A stretch of DNA of 64,000 bases from Blastomonas sp. AAP53 (GCF_000331245.1 NZ_ANFZ01000009.1:806001-870000); one strand, 5' to 3'. Positions 9,453-20,480 are shown, numbered from the stretch's first letter. The notes: generated by a model from the letters alone, not told the origin. Made by a program: numbers and translations.

Positions 9453-11577
9453 GCCTGCGCGCGTCGCGCCGGGCGACGCGTTCGGCCTCGCGGAGCGCAA
9501 TCGCGCGGTCCCACCACGGGTGCCCGGCATGGTCGCTGGCGACGGTGCGGATGGTCTGATCCCCCAGATACAATGCCAGCCCCCCAGTGCGCGCCAGCAT
9601 CGCCCGATCCGCCTTGATCCAGCGCGGGCGGCAGCTGCGCGGCAACCAGCGCCCGGCGATGACGATATCGGCGCGGCGACAGGCGGCAGCGAGCGCGCGT
9701 TCGGGCACCTGCTCGCGGTTGCGGCCGATCAGCACGGCGTATTCGCGCTGGCCTGATCGCAAGACCACACTGCAGAATTCGGCGCTGCAGGTTGCCTCGC
9801 GCCAGTCTTCCATCGCGATCGCCTTGCCTTCAAACGCCGCGCTCTCGCTCAGGCTCTGCAGCGCATAATCTCCTGTCCTGCGGCGCAGCACGATCAGCTC
9901 GCCGCTCGCCCGGGTGATCGCGACATGCTGGCCGTCACCGGTGATCAGCACGTCGGGCACGGGTTGCAGCGCCACCAGCACGCTTGCGAGCCCGATCGGG
10001 GCCAGCCCCAGCCATCGCGCGCGGCTTCGCCAGAAGAACAGCCACAGCCCGCCCAGCACGAACAGCGCAAACACGCCTCCGCCGGTGCGGGGAAACAGCG
10101 CCACTGCGCCGGGGGCATCGGCGACCAGATGCGCGATGGCCAGCAGGCCACCCAGCGCCTGCCCGGTCAGCCACCAGAACGGAGCGCCCAGCCCTGCCAG
10201 GTCAAGCAGCAGCGCCAGTGCCTCCAGCGGCATGATGACGAAGGTGGTCAGCGGGATTGCGACCATGTTGGCGAGCGCGCCATATAATCCGGCCTTGCTG
10301 AAATGGTGCAGCGCAATCGGCATCAGTGTGAATTCGATCAGCAGGCCGGTAAGGAACAGCATCGCCAGAAACCGCGCAGCGCGTCCCGGCCACGAAAGGT
10401 CCGCCGCCGCCCAGCGCCGCATCGCGGAATGATCGTGCAGCGCGACGATCGCGGTGACGGCGGCAAAGCTCAGCTGAAAGCTCGGCCCCATCAGCGCCTC
10501 GGGCCAGATCAGCAGCACCAGCAGCGCACCGGCCGCGATCAACCGGGGCGAGACCGGATCGCGCCCCAGCGCCAGCGCCGCCAGCACCAGCAAACCGGCG
10601 GCGCACGAGCGGATGGTCGGCACTTCCGCCCCGGTGAGCAACGTATACGCGATTCCCGCCAATGCCCCTGCCCCGGCAGCCACCAGCGGCAGGCGCCAGG
10701 CGCGCGCCAGCGGCGGGAACAGTGCGAGCAGCTTCAAGGTGATCAGCCACACCGCGCCAATCAGGGCGGTGACATGCAGCCCGCTGATCGAGAGCAGATG
10801 CGCGAGGCCACTGCGCCGCATCGCCTCGGCATCCTCTTCGCTGATCGCGCCGCGATCGCCGGTCGCCAGCGTGGCGGCGATCCCCCCTGCCCCGCCGGGT
10901 ATTGCGCCCTGAATATGGGCGGAAAGGCGTGCGCGGAGCGAATCGAGCCCTGTGGCGGCATGGCCCGCACGCAGGACTTGGGGCGCATCCAGCATCTTGC
11001 CGGTCGCGCCCAGCCCATCGAACCAGGCCCGCTGGGCAAAGCTGTAGCCGCCGGGCAGCGCGGCTTGCGCAGGCGGCATCAGCCGCGCCCGCGCCGAGAT
11101 GATCGCCCCGCGCTGCAAGCTGGGGCCATCGAGCGCCAGGTCGAGGTTAACGCGCACCCTGTCGGGCAGCCCAAGCGCCGGCGCGTTCTGCAGCACCAGC
11201 CGGACCTGTCCGCGTGCAGGCTGCACCTCGCGCTCGATGACCCGCCCGCTCAGCGTACCGAACCACGGGGCTGGCAACGGATCGGCGGCGACGCGCTCTG
11301 CACGCCATGCCATATGCGCGGTGCCTGCCGCCATCGCGAGCAGCGCGACGAATGCACAGCGCGCGCCCAGTTCCATGCGCGTCCAACGACCGCGCACGGC
11401 GTACACCAGCAAAGCGCCGCCCAGGCTCACGGCAACCACCGCCGCGTGCCAATCGCGCCCCGGCAGAACGAACCAGGCGGCTATCCCTGCGCCGAAGCAT
11501 GCGACAATCCAGGGCGGCAGCTGGTCGCGTTCGGCCAGCAGCCAGTGCTGCAACAGCCGGCCCGGCGTTGCAGCCAT
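9433..11577 (-). CDS. comEC: ComEC/Rec2 family DNA-uptake channel
   Basis: This roughly 714-residue polytopic membrane protein has an N-terminal hydrophobic/OB-like (DUF4131) part to about residue 190, then the competence domain (RRSGLAHLLSISGLHV is the conserved core) with many membrane helices. A soluble C-terminal tail follows. ComEC carries single-stranded DNA across the inner membrane in transformation. The tail is a degenerate metallo-beta-lactamase-like segment without a HxHxDH motif. The start is uncertain: ATG at 11577 or 11601, neither with a clear ribosome site; the frame is open further upstream into gltX. No other competence gene is in the window, so activity in uptake is inferred. 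Confidence 0.88.
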   Translation of the reverse strand: MAATPGRLLQHWLLAERDQLPPWIVACFGAGIAAWFVLPGRDWHAAVVAVSLGGALLVYAVRGRWTRMELGARCAFVALLAMAAGTAHMAWRAERVAADPLPAPWFGTLSGRVIEREVQPARGQVRLVLQNAPALGLPDRVRVNLDLALDGPSLQRGAIISARARLMPPAQAALPGGYSFAQRAWFDGLGATGKMLDAPQVLRAGHAATGLDSLRARLSAHIQGAIPGGAGGIAATLATGDRGAISEEDAEAMRRSGLAHLLSISGLHVTALIGAVWLITLKLLALFPPLARAWRLPLVAAGAGALAGIAYTLLTGAEVPTIRSCAAGLLVLAALALGRDPVSPRLIAAGALLVLLIWPEALMGPSFQLSFAAVTAIVALHDHSAMRRWAAADLSWPGRAARFLAMLFLTGLLIEFTLMPIALHHFSKAGLYGALANMVAIPLTTFVIMPLEALALLLDLAGLGAPFWWLTGQALGGLLAIAHLVADAPGAVALFPRTGGGVFALFVLGGLWLFFWRSRARWLGLAPIGLASVLVALQPVPDVLITGDGQHVAITRASGELIVLRRRTGDYALQSLSESAAFEGKAIAMEDWREATCSAEFCSVVLRSGQREYAVLIGRNREQVPERALAAACRRADIVIAGRWLPRSCRPRWIKADRAMLARTGGLALYLGDQTIRTVASDHAGHPWWDRAIALREAERVARRDARRLSTRPR

Positions 11578-11674
11578 TGAAAAACGGGACAAACTGGCCA
11601 TTTGTCGCTGCCAGAAAGCCGTGCTAGAGGCGGTCGAAATTGCCATGTCTGGCGAGTTTGAAAGGAAAGCGTAA

Positions 11675-13135
11675 GTGAGTGCAAGCGGCGATAACCAGCC
11701 TGTTCCGGCCCCCAAGCCCGAAGGACAGGTCGTCACCCGTTTTGCTCCTTCGCCGACCGGATATCTGCATATCGGCGGCGCGCGCACTGCAATGTTCAAC
11801 TGGCTGTTCGCGCGGCACCACGGCGGCAAGGCCCTGCTGCGCATCGAGGATACCGACAAGGCGCGCTCGACTCCCGAAGCCATCGATGCGATCTTTGCCG
11901 GTCTCGACTGGCTGGGACTGGATTGGGACGACACCCCAGTGTTCCAGAGCGAACGCGCTGGACGCCATGCCGAGGTCGCCTATGAGCTTCTTGCCGCAGG
12001 CAATGCCTACAAGTGCTTTGCCACCGCCGAAGAGCTCGAAGCGATGCGCGCCGAGCAGCGCGAGAAGAAGCTGCCGATGCGCTATGATGGCCGCTGGCGC
12101 AATCGCGATGCCTCCGAAGCCCCCGAAGGCGCGCCGTTCGTCATCCGTCTGAAGGCGCCGCAATCGGGCAAGCTGACCATCGCCGACGAGGTGCAGGGCT
12201 CGGTCACCGTCGATGCGCGCGAGCTCGACGATTACGTGCTGCTGCGTTCGGACGGCTCGCCCACCTATATGCTCGCGGTGGTGGTCGACGATCACGACAT
12301 GGGCGTCACCCATATCATTCGCGGCGACGATCACCTCAACAACGCGTTCCGCCAATTGGTGCTGATCCAGGCCATGGGCTGGGCCGAACCCGTCTATGCG
12401 CACATCCCGCTGATCCATGGCAATGACGGCGCCAAGCTCTCCAAGCGCCACGGTGCGCTGGGGGTCGAGGCCTATCGCGACGACATGGGCATCGTGCCCG
12501 ATGCGATGTTCAACTATTTGCTGCGGTTGGGCTGGGGCTATGGCGACCGCGAGAAGATTTCGCGCGCCGAGGCGGTCGAGCTGTTCGCGCTCGCCAATGT
12601 CGGAAAGTCGCCTTCGCGCTTCGATGCCAAGAAGCTGGTCAATCTGAACGGCCAGTATCTGCGCGAGATGGATGACGTCGCGCTCGCCGCGCTTGTCGCG
12701 CCGCGTGTCGCCGCACTGATGCCCGGCTTCGATGCTGCCAGCGGCACCGATCTGCTCGCCCGCGCGATGCCGGTGATGAAGCTGCGCGCGCGTGACCTCA
12801 ACGAACTGGCCGATAGCGCGCAGTTTCTCTTCAAATCTCGCCCGTTAAGCATGGACGAGAAAGCAAAATCTTTGCTAGACGAGGCCGGGGTCGCGGTTTT
12901 GCAGACAGTGTCGCCGGTTCTGGCCGAAGCAGCGCCATGGACGGCCGTCAACTTGGAAGAAAAGCTTACTCAGTTTGCCGAGGCACAAGGGCACGGCCTT
13001 GGCACCTACGCCCAGCCGCTGCGCGCCGCCCTGACCGGGCAGGCGCGCTCGCCAGGCATCTTCGACGTGCTCGAACTGCTGGGACGCGAGGAATCGCTCG
13101 CCCGGATCAACGACGTGGCGCGCATCACCGCCTGA
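11675..13135 (+). CDS. gltX: Glutamyl-tRNA synthetase
   Basis: This class I aminoacyl-tRNA synthetase charges tRNA-Glu. The 486-residue protein has the HIGH-type motif in [17 protein letters not shown] near residue 30 and the KMSKS-type motif KLSKRHGA near 250, then the helical anticodon-binding region. The length is normal for the bacterial family. The GTG start at 11675 is supported by AAAGGAAAG about 7 bases upstream. It is divergent from comEC and followed after 73 bases by gltA on the same strand. Confidence 0.97.
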   Translation: MSASGDNQPVPAPKPEGQVVTRFAPSPTGYLHIGGARTAMFNWLFARHHGGKALLRIEDTDKARSTPEAIDAIFAGLDWLGLDWDDTPVFQSERAGRHAEVAYELLAAGNAYKCFATAEELEAMRAEQREKKLPMRYDGRWRNRDASEAPEGAPFVIRLKAPQSGKLTIADEVQGSVTVDARELDDYVLLRSDGSPTYMLAVVVDDHDMGVTHIIRGDDHLNNAFRQLVLIQAMGWAEPVYAHIPLIHGNDGAKLSKRHGALGVEAYRDDMGIVPDAMFNYLLRLGWGYGDREKISRAEAVELFALANVGKSPSRFDAKKLVNLNGQYLREMDDVALAALVAPRVAALMPGFDAASGTDLLARAMPVMKLRARDLNELADSAQFLFKSRPLSMDEKAKSLLDEAGVAVLQTVSPVLAEAAPWTAVNLEEKLTQFAEAQGHGLGTYAQPLRAALTGQARSPGIFDVLELLGREESLARINDVARITA

Positions 13136-13208
13136 TCGCGGCACGCGCACCAGAATACCGCCCGGCAGGCCAAGGCTTGCCTCAGATACGCTTGGAGGAG
13201 AACGAACC

Positions 13209-14492
<1,284 letters not shown>

Positions 14493-14512
14493 AGCGGCTT
14501 GTGACTGAAAGA

Positions 14513-14549
14513 CAAAACGCCCTCCCGGTTCGACCGGGAGGGCGTTTTG
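14513..14549. terminator. Intrinsic terminator of gltA (bidirectional)
   Basis: A perfect 17-base-pair hairpin with a TCG loop, arms CAAAACGCCCTCCCGGT and its complement, lies 20 bases after the gltA stop. The outer AAAA/TTTT pairs allow termination from both sides, which suits the convergent small ORF and dnaN. Confidence 0.9.
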
Positions 14550-14573
14550 CTGTGTGGGGGTGCCGGGATGCGC

Positions 14574-14753
14574 TCAGCCTGTGGCTGCAATGGCGATGAC
14601 CAGCCCTGCCAGCAACAGCATCAGGACCAGCAGGACGATAATGAAGAGGCTGGCGAACAGCGTGAGAGTTCCACCAGTTCGGTCGAACCTGTAGACGATC
14701 AGCAGGACCACAACGATCCCGGCGACGAGGGCGAAGGTCCCGACGCCGGGCAC
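14574..14753 (-). CDS. Small two-helix membrane protein downstream of dnaN
   Basis: A 59-codon ORF with GTG start at 14753 begins 4 bases after the dnaN stop. The product is nearly all hydrophobic: helix one spans about residues 6-20, a short charged turn YRFDRTGGT follows, then helix two from about 32-58. That hairpin topology and the tight spacing argue for a real, translationally coupled gene. No clear Shine-Dalgarno sequence is visible, and the GTG is the only start in the frame after a stop. The function is unknown. It ends just before the gltA terminator. Confidence 0.55.
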   Translation of the reverse strand: MPGVGTFALVAGIVVVLLIVYRFDRTGGTLTLFASLFIIVLLVLMLLLAGLVIAIAATG

Positions 14754-14757
14754 CGGG

Positions 14758-15876
14758 TCAGACGCGCATTGGCATCAGAACGTACAGCGCATTGGACTTG
14801 TCGTTTTCGCGGATCAGCGTCGGCGCGCTGCTGTCGGCCAGATGCAATTCGACAACCTCGCCCTCGATCTCGCCCAGGATATCGAGCAGATAGCGTGCGT
14901 TGAAGCCGATCTCGAAGCCGTCGCTGGCGTACTGGCCCTCGACCTCTTCGGCCGCCGTGCCGTTTTCGGGGCTGGTCACCGACAGCGTGATCTTGTCCTT
15001 TTCCAGCGCCATTTTGACCGCACGGGTCTTTTCGGTGGCGATTGTGGCAACACGGTCGACGCCCTGTTCGAAGGCGCGCGGATCGATCTTCAGCAGCTTG
15101 TCGTTCGCGGTGGGAATGACGCGGCTGTAATCGGGGAAGGTTCCGTCGATCAGCTTCGAGGTCAGGATCGCGCTGCCCAGAGTGAAGCGGATCTTGCTCG
15201 CCGAAAGGTCGATCTGCACGCGGGCATCGCCGCGCTCGTCGAGCAGCTTGCGCAGTTCGCCGATGCATTTGCGCGGCACGATGACGTCGGGCATGCCCTC
15301 TGCGCCATCGGGACGATCGAGCGTCACGCGCGCCAGCCGGTGGCCATCGGTGGCCGCCGCCTTGAGCACCGGGCGGTCGTCATCGGCCACGTGCAGGAAG
15401 ATGCCGTTGAGATAATAGCGCGTTTCTTCGGTCGAGATCGCAAACCGGGTCTTGTCGATGATCTGCACCAGCTCGGCAGCGGCCAGCTCGAAGCTGGTCG
15501 GCAGGTCGCCCTCGGCAATCACCGGAAAATCGTCGCGCGGCAGCGTCGGCAATGTGAAGCGGCTGCGCCCGGCGCGAACCAGCATCTTGCCGTCCGCCGC
15601 ATCGAGCATCACCTGGCTGCCATCGGGCAGCTTGCGGGCGATTTCGAACAAGGTGTGCGCCGATACGGTGATCGATCCGGCGGTTTCCACCGAATAGGCG
15701 CTCATCGTCTCGACGATCTGCAGGTCAAGGTCGGTCGCCATGAAGCGGAGCGAGCCATCGCTCGAGGCCTCGATCAGCACGTTCGACAGAATGGGGATCG
15801 TGTTGCGCCGTTCCACCACCGACTGAACATGGCTGAGGCTCTTGAGGAGCGTCGCGCGTTCGATTGTCGCCTTCAT
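14758..15876 (-). CDS. dnaN: DNA polymerase III beta subunit (sliding clamp)
   Basis: The beta clamp is a ring-shaped dimer that tethers DNA polymerase to DNA. The 372-residue protein has the three-domain clamp layout. It starts MKATIERATLLKSLSHVQSV, has the ERRNTIPILSNVL signature near residue 22, and ends YVLMPMRV, the typical clamp C-terminus. It stands apart from dnaA and gyrB, as usual for alphaproteobacteria, and faces a phosphatase gene across a 187-base gap that holds a DnaA-box-like site. Confidence 0.97.
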   Translation of the reverse strand: MKATIERATLLKSLSHVQSVVERRNTIPILSNVLIEASSDGSLRFMATDLDLQIVETMSAYSVETAGSITVSAHTLFEIARKLPDGSQVMLDAADGKMLVRAGRSRFTLPTLPRDDFPVIAEGDLPTSFELAAAELVQIIDKTRFAISTEETRYYLNGIFLHVADDDRPVLKAAATDGHRLARVTLDRPDGAEGMPDVIVPRKCIGELRKLLDERGDARVQIDLSASKIRFTLGSAILTSKLIDGTFPDYSRVIPTANDKLLKIDPRAFEQGVDRVATIATEKTRAVKMALEKDKITLSVTSPENGTAAEEVEGQYASDGFEIGFNARYLLDILGEIEGEVVELHLADSSAPTLIRENDKSNALYVLMPMRV

Positions 15877-16004
15877 GAAAATCCCCCGAGGCCGCAGGCC
15901 TCACACACAAATGACATATCCGCCAAGCTGGCAGAATCCGGACCTTCTTCATTAACAAGATTGGCTTTAGCCGCAAGCTGATAGCCGGACAAACCCGCAT
16001 AAAC

Positions 16005-16013
16005 TGTGGAAAA
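16005..16013 (-). promoter_or_regulatory. DnaA-box-like site upstream of dnaN
   Basis: TGTGGAAAA on the plus strand reads TTTTCCACA on the minus strand, a match to the relaxed DnaA consensus TTWTNCACA. It lies 129 bases before the dnaN start. A chance match is possible; regulation of dnaN by DnaA is inferred only. Confidence 0.35.
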
Positions 16014-16063
16014 TGGCGCACCAGGCTTGCGTAAAGTTGTCCCATTGCCGAAACGGGACAGAT

Positions 16064-16720
16064 ATGACGCAAAAATCCCGATTTTCCTGCCCGCCGATTG
16101 GTGGCCGCCTGTTCATCGCCCGGCATGGTGAAACCGTGTTCAATGCCGCCAAGCGGCTGCAGGGCGACAATCTGCACACGCCGCTGACCCGCGTGGGCTT
16201 TGCCCAGGCCGATGCGATGGGCGCTGCGCTTGCCAAGGTTCTGGGCCATCAGCCCGACCTGACCTTGTGGGCATCGGACACGGGCCGGGCGCTGCAGACA
16301 CTGGCGGTGATCACCGAACATCTGGGGCTCGATTGGCACGACGCCGGGCGCGACATGCGGCTGGCGGAAATCGGCATGGGCTGCTGGGGCGGGCGCTATT
16401 ATTCCGATGTCGTCGCGGAGATCGGCCCGATCGTCAGCGCAGACATGCTGCTGACCCCTGCCCCCGATGGCGAAACCTATCCCCAGATCGCGGATCGCGT
16501 CATCGGCTGGCTGGCCGATCATGCCGCCGAACCGGGTGACCGCTTGATCATCATGCACGGCATTTCCAGCCGGGTGCTGCGCGGCGTCCTGCTGGGCCTG
16601 CCGGTCCATCCGGTGTTCGGTGCGCCGGTGGCGCCTGGCCTGCCGCAAGGATCGGTGGTGATGATCGCGGATGGCCGCGAAGAGATCGTCGTCACCGGCA
16701 CCGGCGGAGGCCATGCGTGA
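16064..16720 (+). CDS. Histidine phosphatase family protein (phosphoglycerate-mutase-like)
   Basis: The 218-residue protein has the RHG motif with the phospho-accepting His (FIARHGETVFNAAKRLQG, near residue 18) and the second catalytic His in IIMHGISSRVLRG. It is therefore a cytoplasmic phosphatase of the branch-2-like PGM fold. The substrate cannot be told from sequence. The ATG at 16064 is favoured because it opens directly before the conserved domain; an in-frame ATG lies 51 bases upstream. Its stop overlaps the next gene's GTG in a GTGA arrangement, and rlmN follows, so the three genes look like one operon. Confidence 0.82.
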   Translation: MTQKSRFSCPPIGGRLFIARHGETVFNAAKRLQGDNLHTPLTRVGFAQADAMGAALAKVLGHQPDLTLWASDTGRALQTLAVITEHLGLDWHDAGRDMRLAEIGMGCWGGRYYSDVVAEIGPIVSADMLLTPAPDGETYPQIADRVIGWLADHAAEPGDRLIIMHGISSRVLRGVLLGLPVHPVFGAPVAPGLPQGSVVMIADGREEIVVTGTGGGHA

Positions 16721-17220
16721 CGTCCAAGCGGCTGGCGACCGGGGCGCTGGCTGTTGTGCTGGCGGCTCTGTCCCCATTGGCCCAAGCACGCGACAGCCTG
16801 GGCGTGTTCGATGACTGGGGCGCATTCCGCGATCCGCAGGTGCCGCGCTGCTATGCCATTGCGCAGCCCGACGAGGTCCGCGGCAAACGGCAATACCGCC
16901 CCTTCGCCAGCATCGGATACTGGCCCAAGCGCGGGGTGCGCGGCCAGTTCCATCTTCGTCTGAGCCGGGCGATGGCCAAGGGGCAGAGCGTGATGTTGAC
17001 CATCGGCATCCGCCGCTTTCGCCTGACGGGCGGCGGGGGCGATGCCTGGGCGCACGACCGCGCGATGGACGCGGCGATCATCGCAGCGCTGCGATCTGCG
17101 CGCGAGATGACCGCCAGCAGCCAAGACGTGCAGGGCAACACCATCCGCGATCTGTACCTGCTGAAGGGCGTTGCCACGGCGCTCGACGCCGCCGCGCTGG
17201 GTTGTGCGGGCAGGCGGTAG
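16717..17220 (+). CDS. Exported protein, possibly IalB-like
   Basis: The 167-residue product begins with a signal peptide ([19 protein letters not shown], then QARD). The mature part contains [19 protein letters not shown], a later [16 protein letters not shown]-like strand region and a terminal LGCAGRR. The layout of Trp-rich start, a Cys near the front and a Cys at the end resembles small periplasmic proteins of the invasion-associated locus B type, but the match is by memory and weak. The GTG start overlaps the preceding stop by four bases. It sits between a phosphatase and rlmN; the functional link is unknown. Confidence 0.6.
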   Translation: MTSKRLATGALAVVLAALSPLAQARDSLGVFDDWGAFRDPQVPRCYAIAQPDEVRGKRQYRPFASIGYWPKRGVRGQFHLRLSRAMAKGQSVMLTIGIRRFRLTGGGGDAWAHDRAMDAAIIAALRSAREMTASSQDVQGNTIRDLYLLKGVATALDAAALGCAGRR

Positions 17221-17252
17221 ATTTTTGCGCGCCAAGCGACTATGTGGCGCGC

Positions 17253-18509
17253 ATGAACATCCCCAATCCCTCGATGGATATGGCCATCCCCGGCCCTATC
17301 AACCCCATGACCCTGCCGCGCGCGATCACGCCGCGCGAAGATGGCCGCTCCGACCTGATGGGCCTGATGCGCGAGGATATCAGCGCGCTGCTCGAGGCGG
17401 CGGGGCTCGACCGCAAGCAGGCCAAGCTGCGCTCGAAGCAGCTGTTCCACTGGATCTACCATCGCGGCGTCACCGATTTCGATGCTATGACCGATATCGC
17501 CAAGGCGATGCGTCCCTGGCTGCAGGAGCGCTTCATCATCGGCCGCCCGCAGATCGTCGAGGCGCAGGTCTCATCCGACGGCACGCGCAAATGGCTGCTG
17601 CGCACCGATGACGCGCAGGATTACGAGATGGTCTTCATCCCCGACGCCGATCGCGGGACCTTGTGCATCTCGAGCCAGGTCGGCTGCACGCTCAACTGCC
17701 GTTTCTGCCACACCGGCACGATGCGGCTGGTGCGCAACCTGACGCCGGGCGAGATCGTCGGGCAGGTCATGCTCGCGCGCGACGCGCTGGGCGAATGGCC
17801 CAAGGGCGCGATGGACCAGCTCGATGACGACGAGGACGCCGCGTCCTATACCGCCGATGGCCGATTGCTCACCAACATCGTGCTCATGGGCATGGGTGAG
17901 CCGCTCTACAATTTCGACAACGTCCGCGATGCGATGAAGGTCGTGATGCACGGCGATGGTCTGGCGCTGTCGCGTCGGCGCATCACGCTGTCGACCAGCG
18001 GCGTGGTGCCGATGATGGCCCGCTGCGGCGAGGAAATCGGCGTCAACCTGGCGGTCTCGCTGCACGCGGTGACCAAGGAGGTGCGCGACGAGATCGTGCC
18101 CTTGAACCGCAAATACGGGCTGGAGGAGCTGCTCCAGGCCTGCGCCGATTATCCCGGTGCCAGCAATGCCCGGCGCATCACGTTCGAATATGTGATGCTC
18201 AAGGACAAGAACGACAGCGACGAAGACGCGCGCGAGCTGGTCCGGCTGATCAAGGGCTATGGCCTGCCCGCCAAGGTCAACCTCATCCCGTTCAACCCCT
18301 GGCCCGGCACCGCCTATGAATGCTCGGATCCTGAGCGGATCAAGCGGTTTTCCAATATCGTGTTCGAAGGCGGCATCAGCGCGCCGGTGCGCACTCCGCG
18401 CGGCCGCGACATCATGGCCGCATGTGGCCAGCTGAAATCGGCATCGGAAAAGAAGAGCCGCGCCGAGCTCGATCGGCTGGCCGAGGAAAAGCAGGCGGCT
18501 TTGGGTTGA
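17253..18509 (+). CDS. rlmN: 23S rRNA / tRNA adenine-C2 methyltransferase RlmN
   Basis: RlmN is a radical-SAM enzyme that makes 2-methyladenosine at position 2503 of 23S rRNA and at position 37 of some tRNAs. The 418-residue protein has the cluster motif CRFCHTG preceded by CTLNC (the CxxxCxxC triad near residue 155). It also has the [12 protein letters not shown] motif and a C-terminal ACGQL whose Cys is the likely methyl-carrying residue. The ATG at 17253 follows the upstream stop by 32 bases. A further in-frame ATG upstream would overlap the preceding gene and is less likely. Confidence 0.95.
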   Translation: MNIPNPSMDMAIPGPINPMTLPRAITPREDGRSDLMGLMREDISALLEAAGLDRKQAKLRSKQLFHWIYHRGVTDFDAMTDIAKAMRPWLQERFIIGRPQIVEAQVSSDGTRKWLLRTDDAQDYEMVFIPDADRGTLCISSQVGCTLNCRFCHTGTMRLVRNLTPGEIVGQVMLARDALGEWPKGAMDQLDDDEDAASYTADGRLLTNIVLMGMGEPLYNFDNVRDAMKVVMHGDGLALSRRRITLSTSGVVPMMARCGEEIGVNLAVSLHAVTKEVRDEIVPLNRKYGLEELLQACADYPGASNARRITFEYVMLKDKNDSDEDARELVRLIKGYGLPAKVNLIPFNPWPGTAYECSDPERIKRFSNIVFEGGISAPVRTPRGRDIMAACGQLKSASEKKSRAELDRLAEEKQAALG

Positions 18510-18514
18510 ATAGA

Positions 18515-18639
18515 ACCTCTCGCCTCCCGTTTACGGGAGGGGTGGCCGCAGGCCGGGGTGGGCCTGCGCACCTGGTTTGCTTCTAAGCCCATCCCGGCCC
18601 GGGAAGCCGGGCCTGCCCCTCCCTGAAGGGAGGGGAGAG
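18515..18639. repeat. Long imperfect inverted repeat between convergent genes
   Basis: About 48 bases starting CCTCTCGCCTCCCGTTTACG are repeated in inverted, imperfect form ending GAAGGGAGGGGAGAG. Each arm also folds on itself (CCTCCCG/CGGGAGG; CCCTCCCT/AGGGAGGGG). It separates rlmN from the antiporter gene and could act as a two-way terminator. A related CCCCTCCC-TTTA-GGGAGGGG element lies at 50790-50881. Confidence 0.75.
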
Positions 18640-18646
18640 ACATAAC

Positions 18647-20419
18647 CTAACCAGCAGCCGGTTCGCCCGAACGCAGCGCCGGTTTCTCGTCCAGACCGCC
18701 CTCTTCCATGATGCGCGAACGCAGTTCGTCGCGCTTGCCATGGATCGAGGCGATGACATGGCCCATCGCGATCCCGAGATCGACGAGCAGCGCCTCGGAT
18801 AGCTGCAGCGAGCTTTCCAGTGCCTCGGGAACCGCCAGGGTGGCCCCCGCGCGATAGAGTTCCGCTGCGTGGTCGGTATCCCGGGCGCGGGCGATGATCG
18901 TCAGGTCCGGCACCCAGCCGTGGACGCGGCGGACGATCTGCACCGCGAGTACCGGATCGTCCATCGTCAGAATGAGCGCACGGGCGTGGCCCAGCCGCAA
19001 CCGGTCGAGCAGTTCGGGCCGCGCGACATCGCCGAACACGATCGGTACCCCGGCGCGCCGCGCCTGCATCACCACATCGACATTCGATTCCACCGCCACG
19101 AACGGCTGCTGATGCTCTTTCAGCATGTCGGCGATGATCTCTCCCACGCGGCCATAGCCAAAGATCACGGTGCGATCGTTGGCGATATCCGACTGATCGA
19201 TCGGCGCAGCGTCGCTGGCGCGCATTTCGATGTGCCGCGCCATGGTGTGGCCCAGCTTGGCCAGCAGCGGCGTGATCGTCAGGCCGATCGCGGTGACGAT
19301 CTGCCAGAATTGCGCGGTCGACGCCTGGATCAGCTGCGCCTGCACCGCTGCAGCCAGCACGATCAGCGTCGTTTCGGAAGGGCTGGCCATCAGCACGCCC
19401 GCCTCCGCGGCCGTCCCGCGCCGCGCGCCGGCAACGCGCAGCAGCAATCCGGTCACGACGGCCTTGACGACCAGTACGCCCACCACCGCAATTGCCAGCT
19501 CCTGCCAGTATGCGGCGATCACGCGCAGGTCGATCGACATGCCCACGGTGATCAGGAACACGCCCAGCGCCAGGCCCTTGAACGGCTCTATGAGGATTTC
19601 GACCTCGCCGCGATATTCGGTTTCGGCAATGATCAGCCCTGCGAGCAGCGCGCCGACGATCGGCGACAGGCCGACCGAAGCGGTGGCGAGGCTGGCGGTA
19701 ATCACCACCAGCAGGCTGGCCGCGAGGAACAGTTCGGGGCTTTTCGTCCGTGCCGCCTGCGCGAACATGCGCGGCAGGATCATGCGGCCCAGCACCAGCA
19801 TGGCGACCACCGTGGCAATGCCCAGCACCAGCGTCGTGCCCAGGCTGGTCGCGCCCATGGCGCCTGCCACCGGGGCGAGCGCACCGAGCAGGAAGATGAT
19901 GGGGACGATGGCCACATCCTCGAACAACAGCATCGCCAGCGCAGCGCGCCCCACCGGCGAAGTCGTGCCCGACATCGGCAGCACCAGAGCGGTGGATGAC
20001 AGCGCCAGTGCAAGGCCCAGACCCACCGCGCCGCCCCAGTTCTGGCCCGCGACATTGAGCGCCGTCCCGATGATCAGTGCAGACAGCAGCAGCTCGGCTG
20101 CGCCCACGCCGAACACCAGTTTCCGCAGGCTCCACAATCGCTTGAACGACAATTCAAGACCGATTGTGAACAGCAGCAGGATGATGCCGAACTCGGCATA
20201 AGGCTCGATCGCCTCTGAATCGGTGATCGTGATGTGGTAGAGCCAGGGATAATCGTCGACCAGCGAGCCAAGCCCCGAAGGCCCGACCAGGATGCCGATC
20301 AGCAGGAAGCCGATGATCGGGGTGATCCTGAACCGCGCAAAGGCCGGGATGATGATTCCGGCAGCGCCCAGAATGACAAGGGCATCACTGAAAACGGGAT
20401 TATCAAGCGGATTGTGCAT
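18647..20419 (-). CDS. CPA2 family cation:proton antiporter with TrkA-N domain (KefB/YbaL-like)
   Basis: This 590-residue inner-membrane antiporter has an N-terminal Na/H-exchanger domain of about 12 helices to residue 385, including FGIILLLFTIGLELSFKRLW and LALSSTALVLP. A Rossmann TrkA-N regulatory domain starts at about 415 (TVIFGYGRVGEIIADML, a GxGxxG nucleotide site) and a short C-terminal tail follows. Such proteins exchange K+ or Na+ for H+. The ion and any glutathione control cannot be read from sequence. The ATG at 20419 is preferred to a TTG two codons upstream; no strong ribosome site is visible. It lies 62 bases behind the GNAT-nitrilase gene. Confidence 0.87.
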   Translation of the reverse strand: MHNPLDNPVFSDALVILGAAGIIIPAFARFRITPIIGFLLIGILVGPSGLGSLVDDYPWLYHITITDSEAIEPYAEFGIILLLFTIGLELSFKRLWSLRKLVFGVGAAELLLSALIIGTALNVAGQNWGGAVGLGLALALSSTALVLPMSGTTSPVGRAALAMLLFEDVAIVPIIFLLGALAPVAGAMGATSLGTTLVLGIATVVAMLVLGRMILPRMFAQAARTKSPELFLAASLLVVITASLATASVGLSPIVGALLAGLIIAETEYRGEVEILIEPFKGLALGVFLITVGMSIDLRVIAAYWQELAIAVVGVLVVKAVVTGLLLRVAGARRGTAAEAGVLMASPSETTLIVLAAAVQAQLIQASTAQFWQIVTAIGLTITPLLAKLGHTMARHIEMRASDAAPIDQSDIANDRTVIFGYGRVGEIIADMLKEHQQPFVAVESNVDVVMQARRAGVPIVFGDVARPELLDRLRLGHARALILTMDDPVLAVQIVRRVHGWVPDLTIIARARDTDHAAELYRAGATLAVPEALESSLQLSEALLVDLGIAMGHVIASIHGKRDELRSRIMEEGGLDEKPALRSGEPAAG

Positions 20420-20480
20420 GCTCAAGGTAATGACCGATGGTGGCGCGACTGTCAGCCATTAATCGCACCCTAGCAGCGCT

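Noticed and set aside
11575-11600. AACGGGACA motif shared by the comEC start region and the gap at 16031-16062
   Set aside because: The shared stretch is about ten bases with different spacing. It may be coincidence, and no third copy was seen.
15877-16063. Replication origin next to dnaN
   Set aside because: A single relaxed DnaA box is not enough, and dnaN is separate from dnaA in this lineage.
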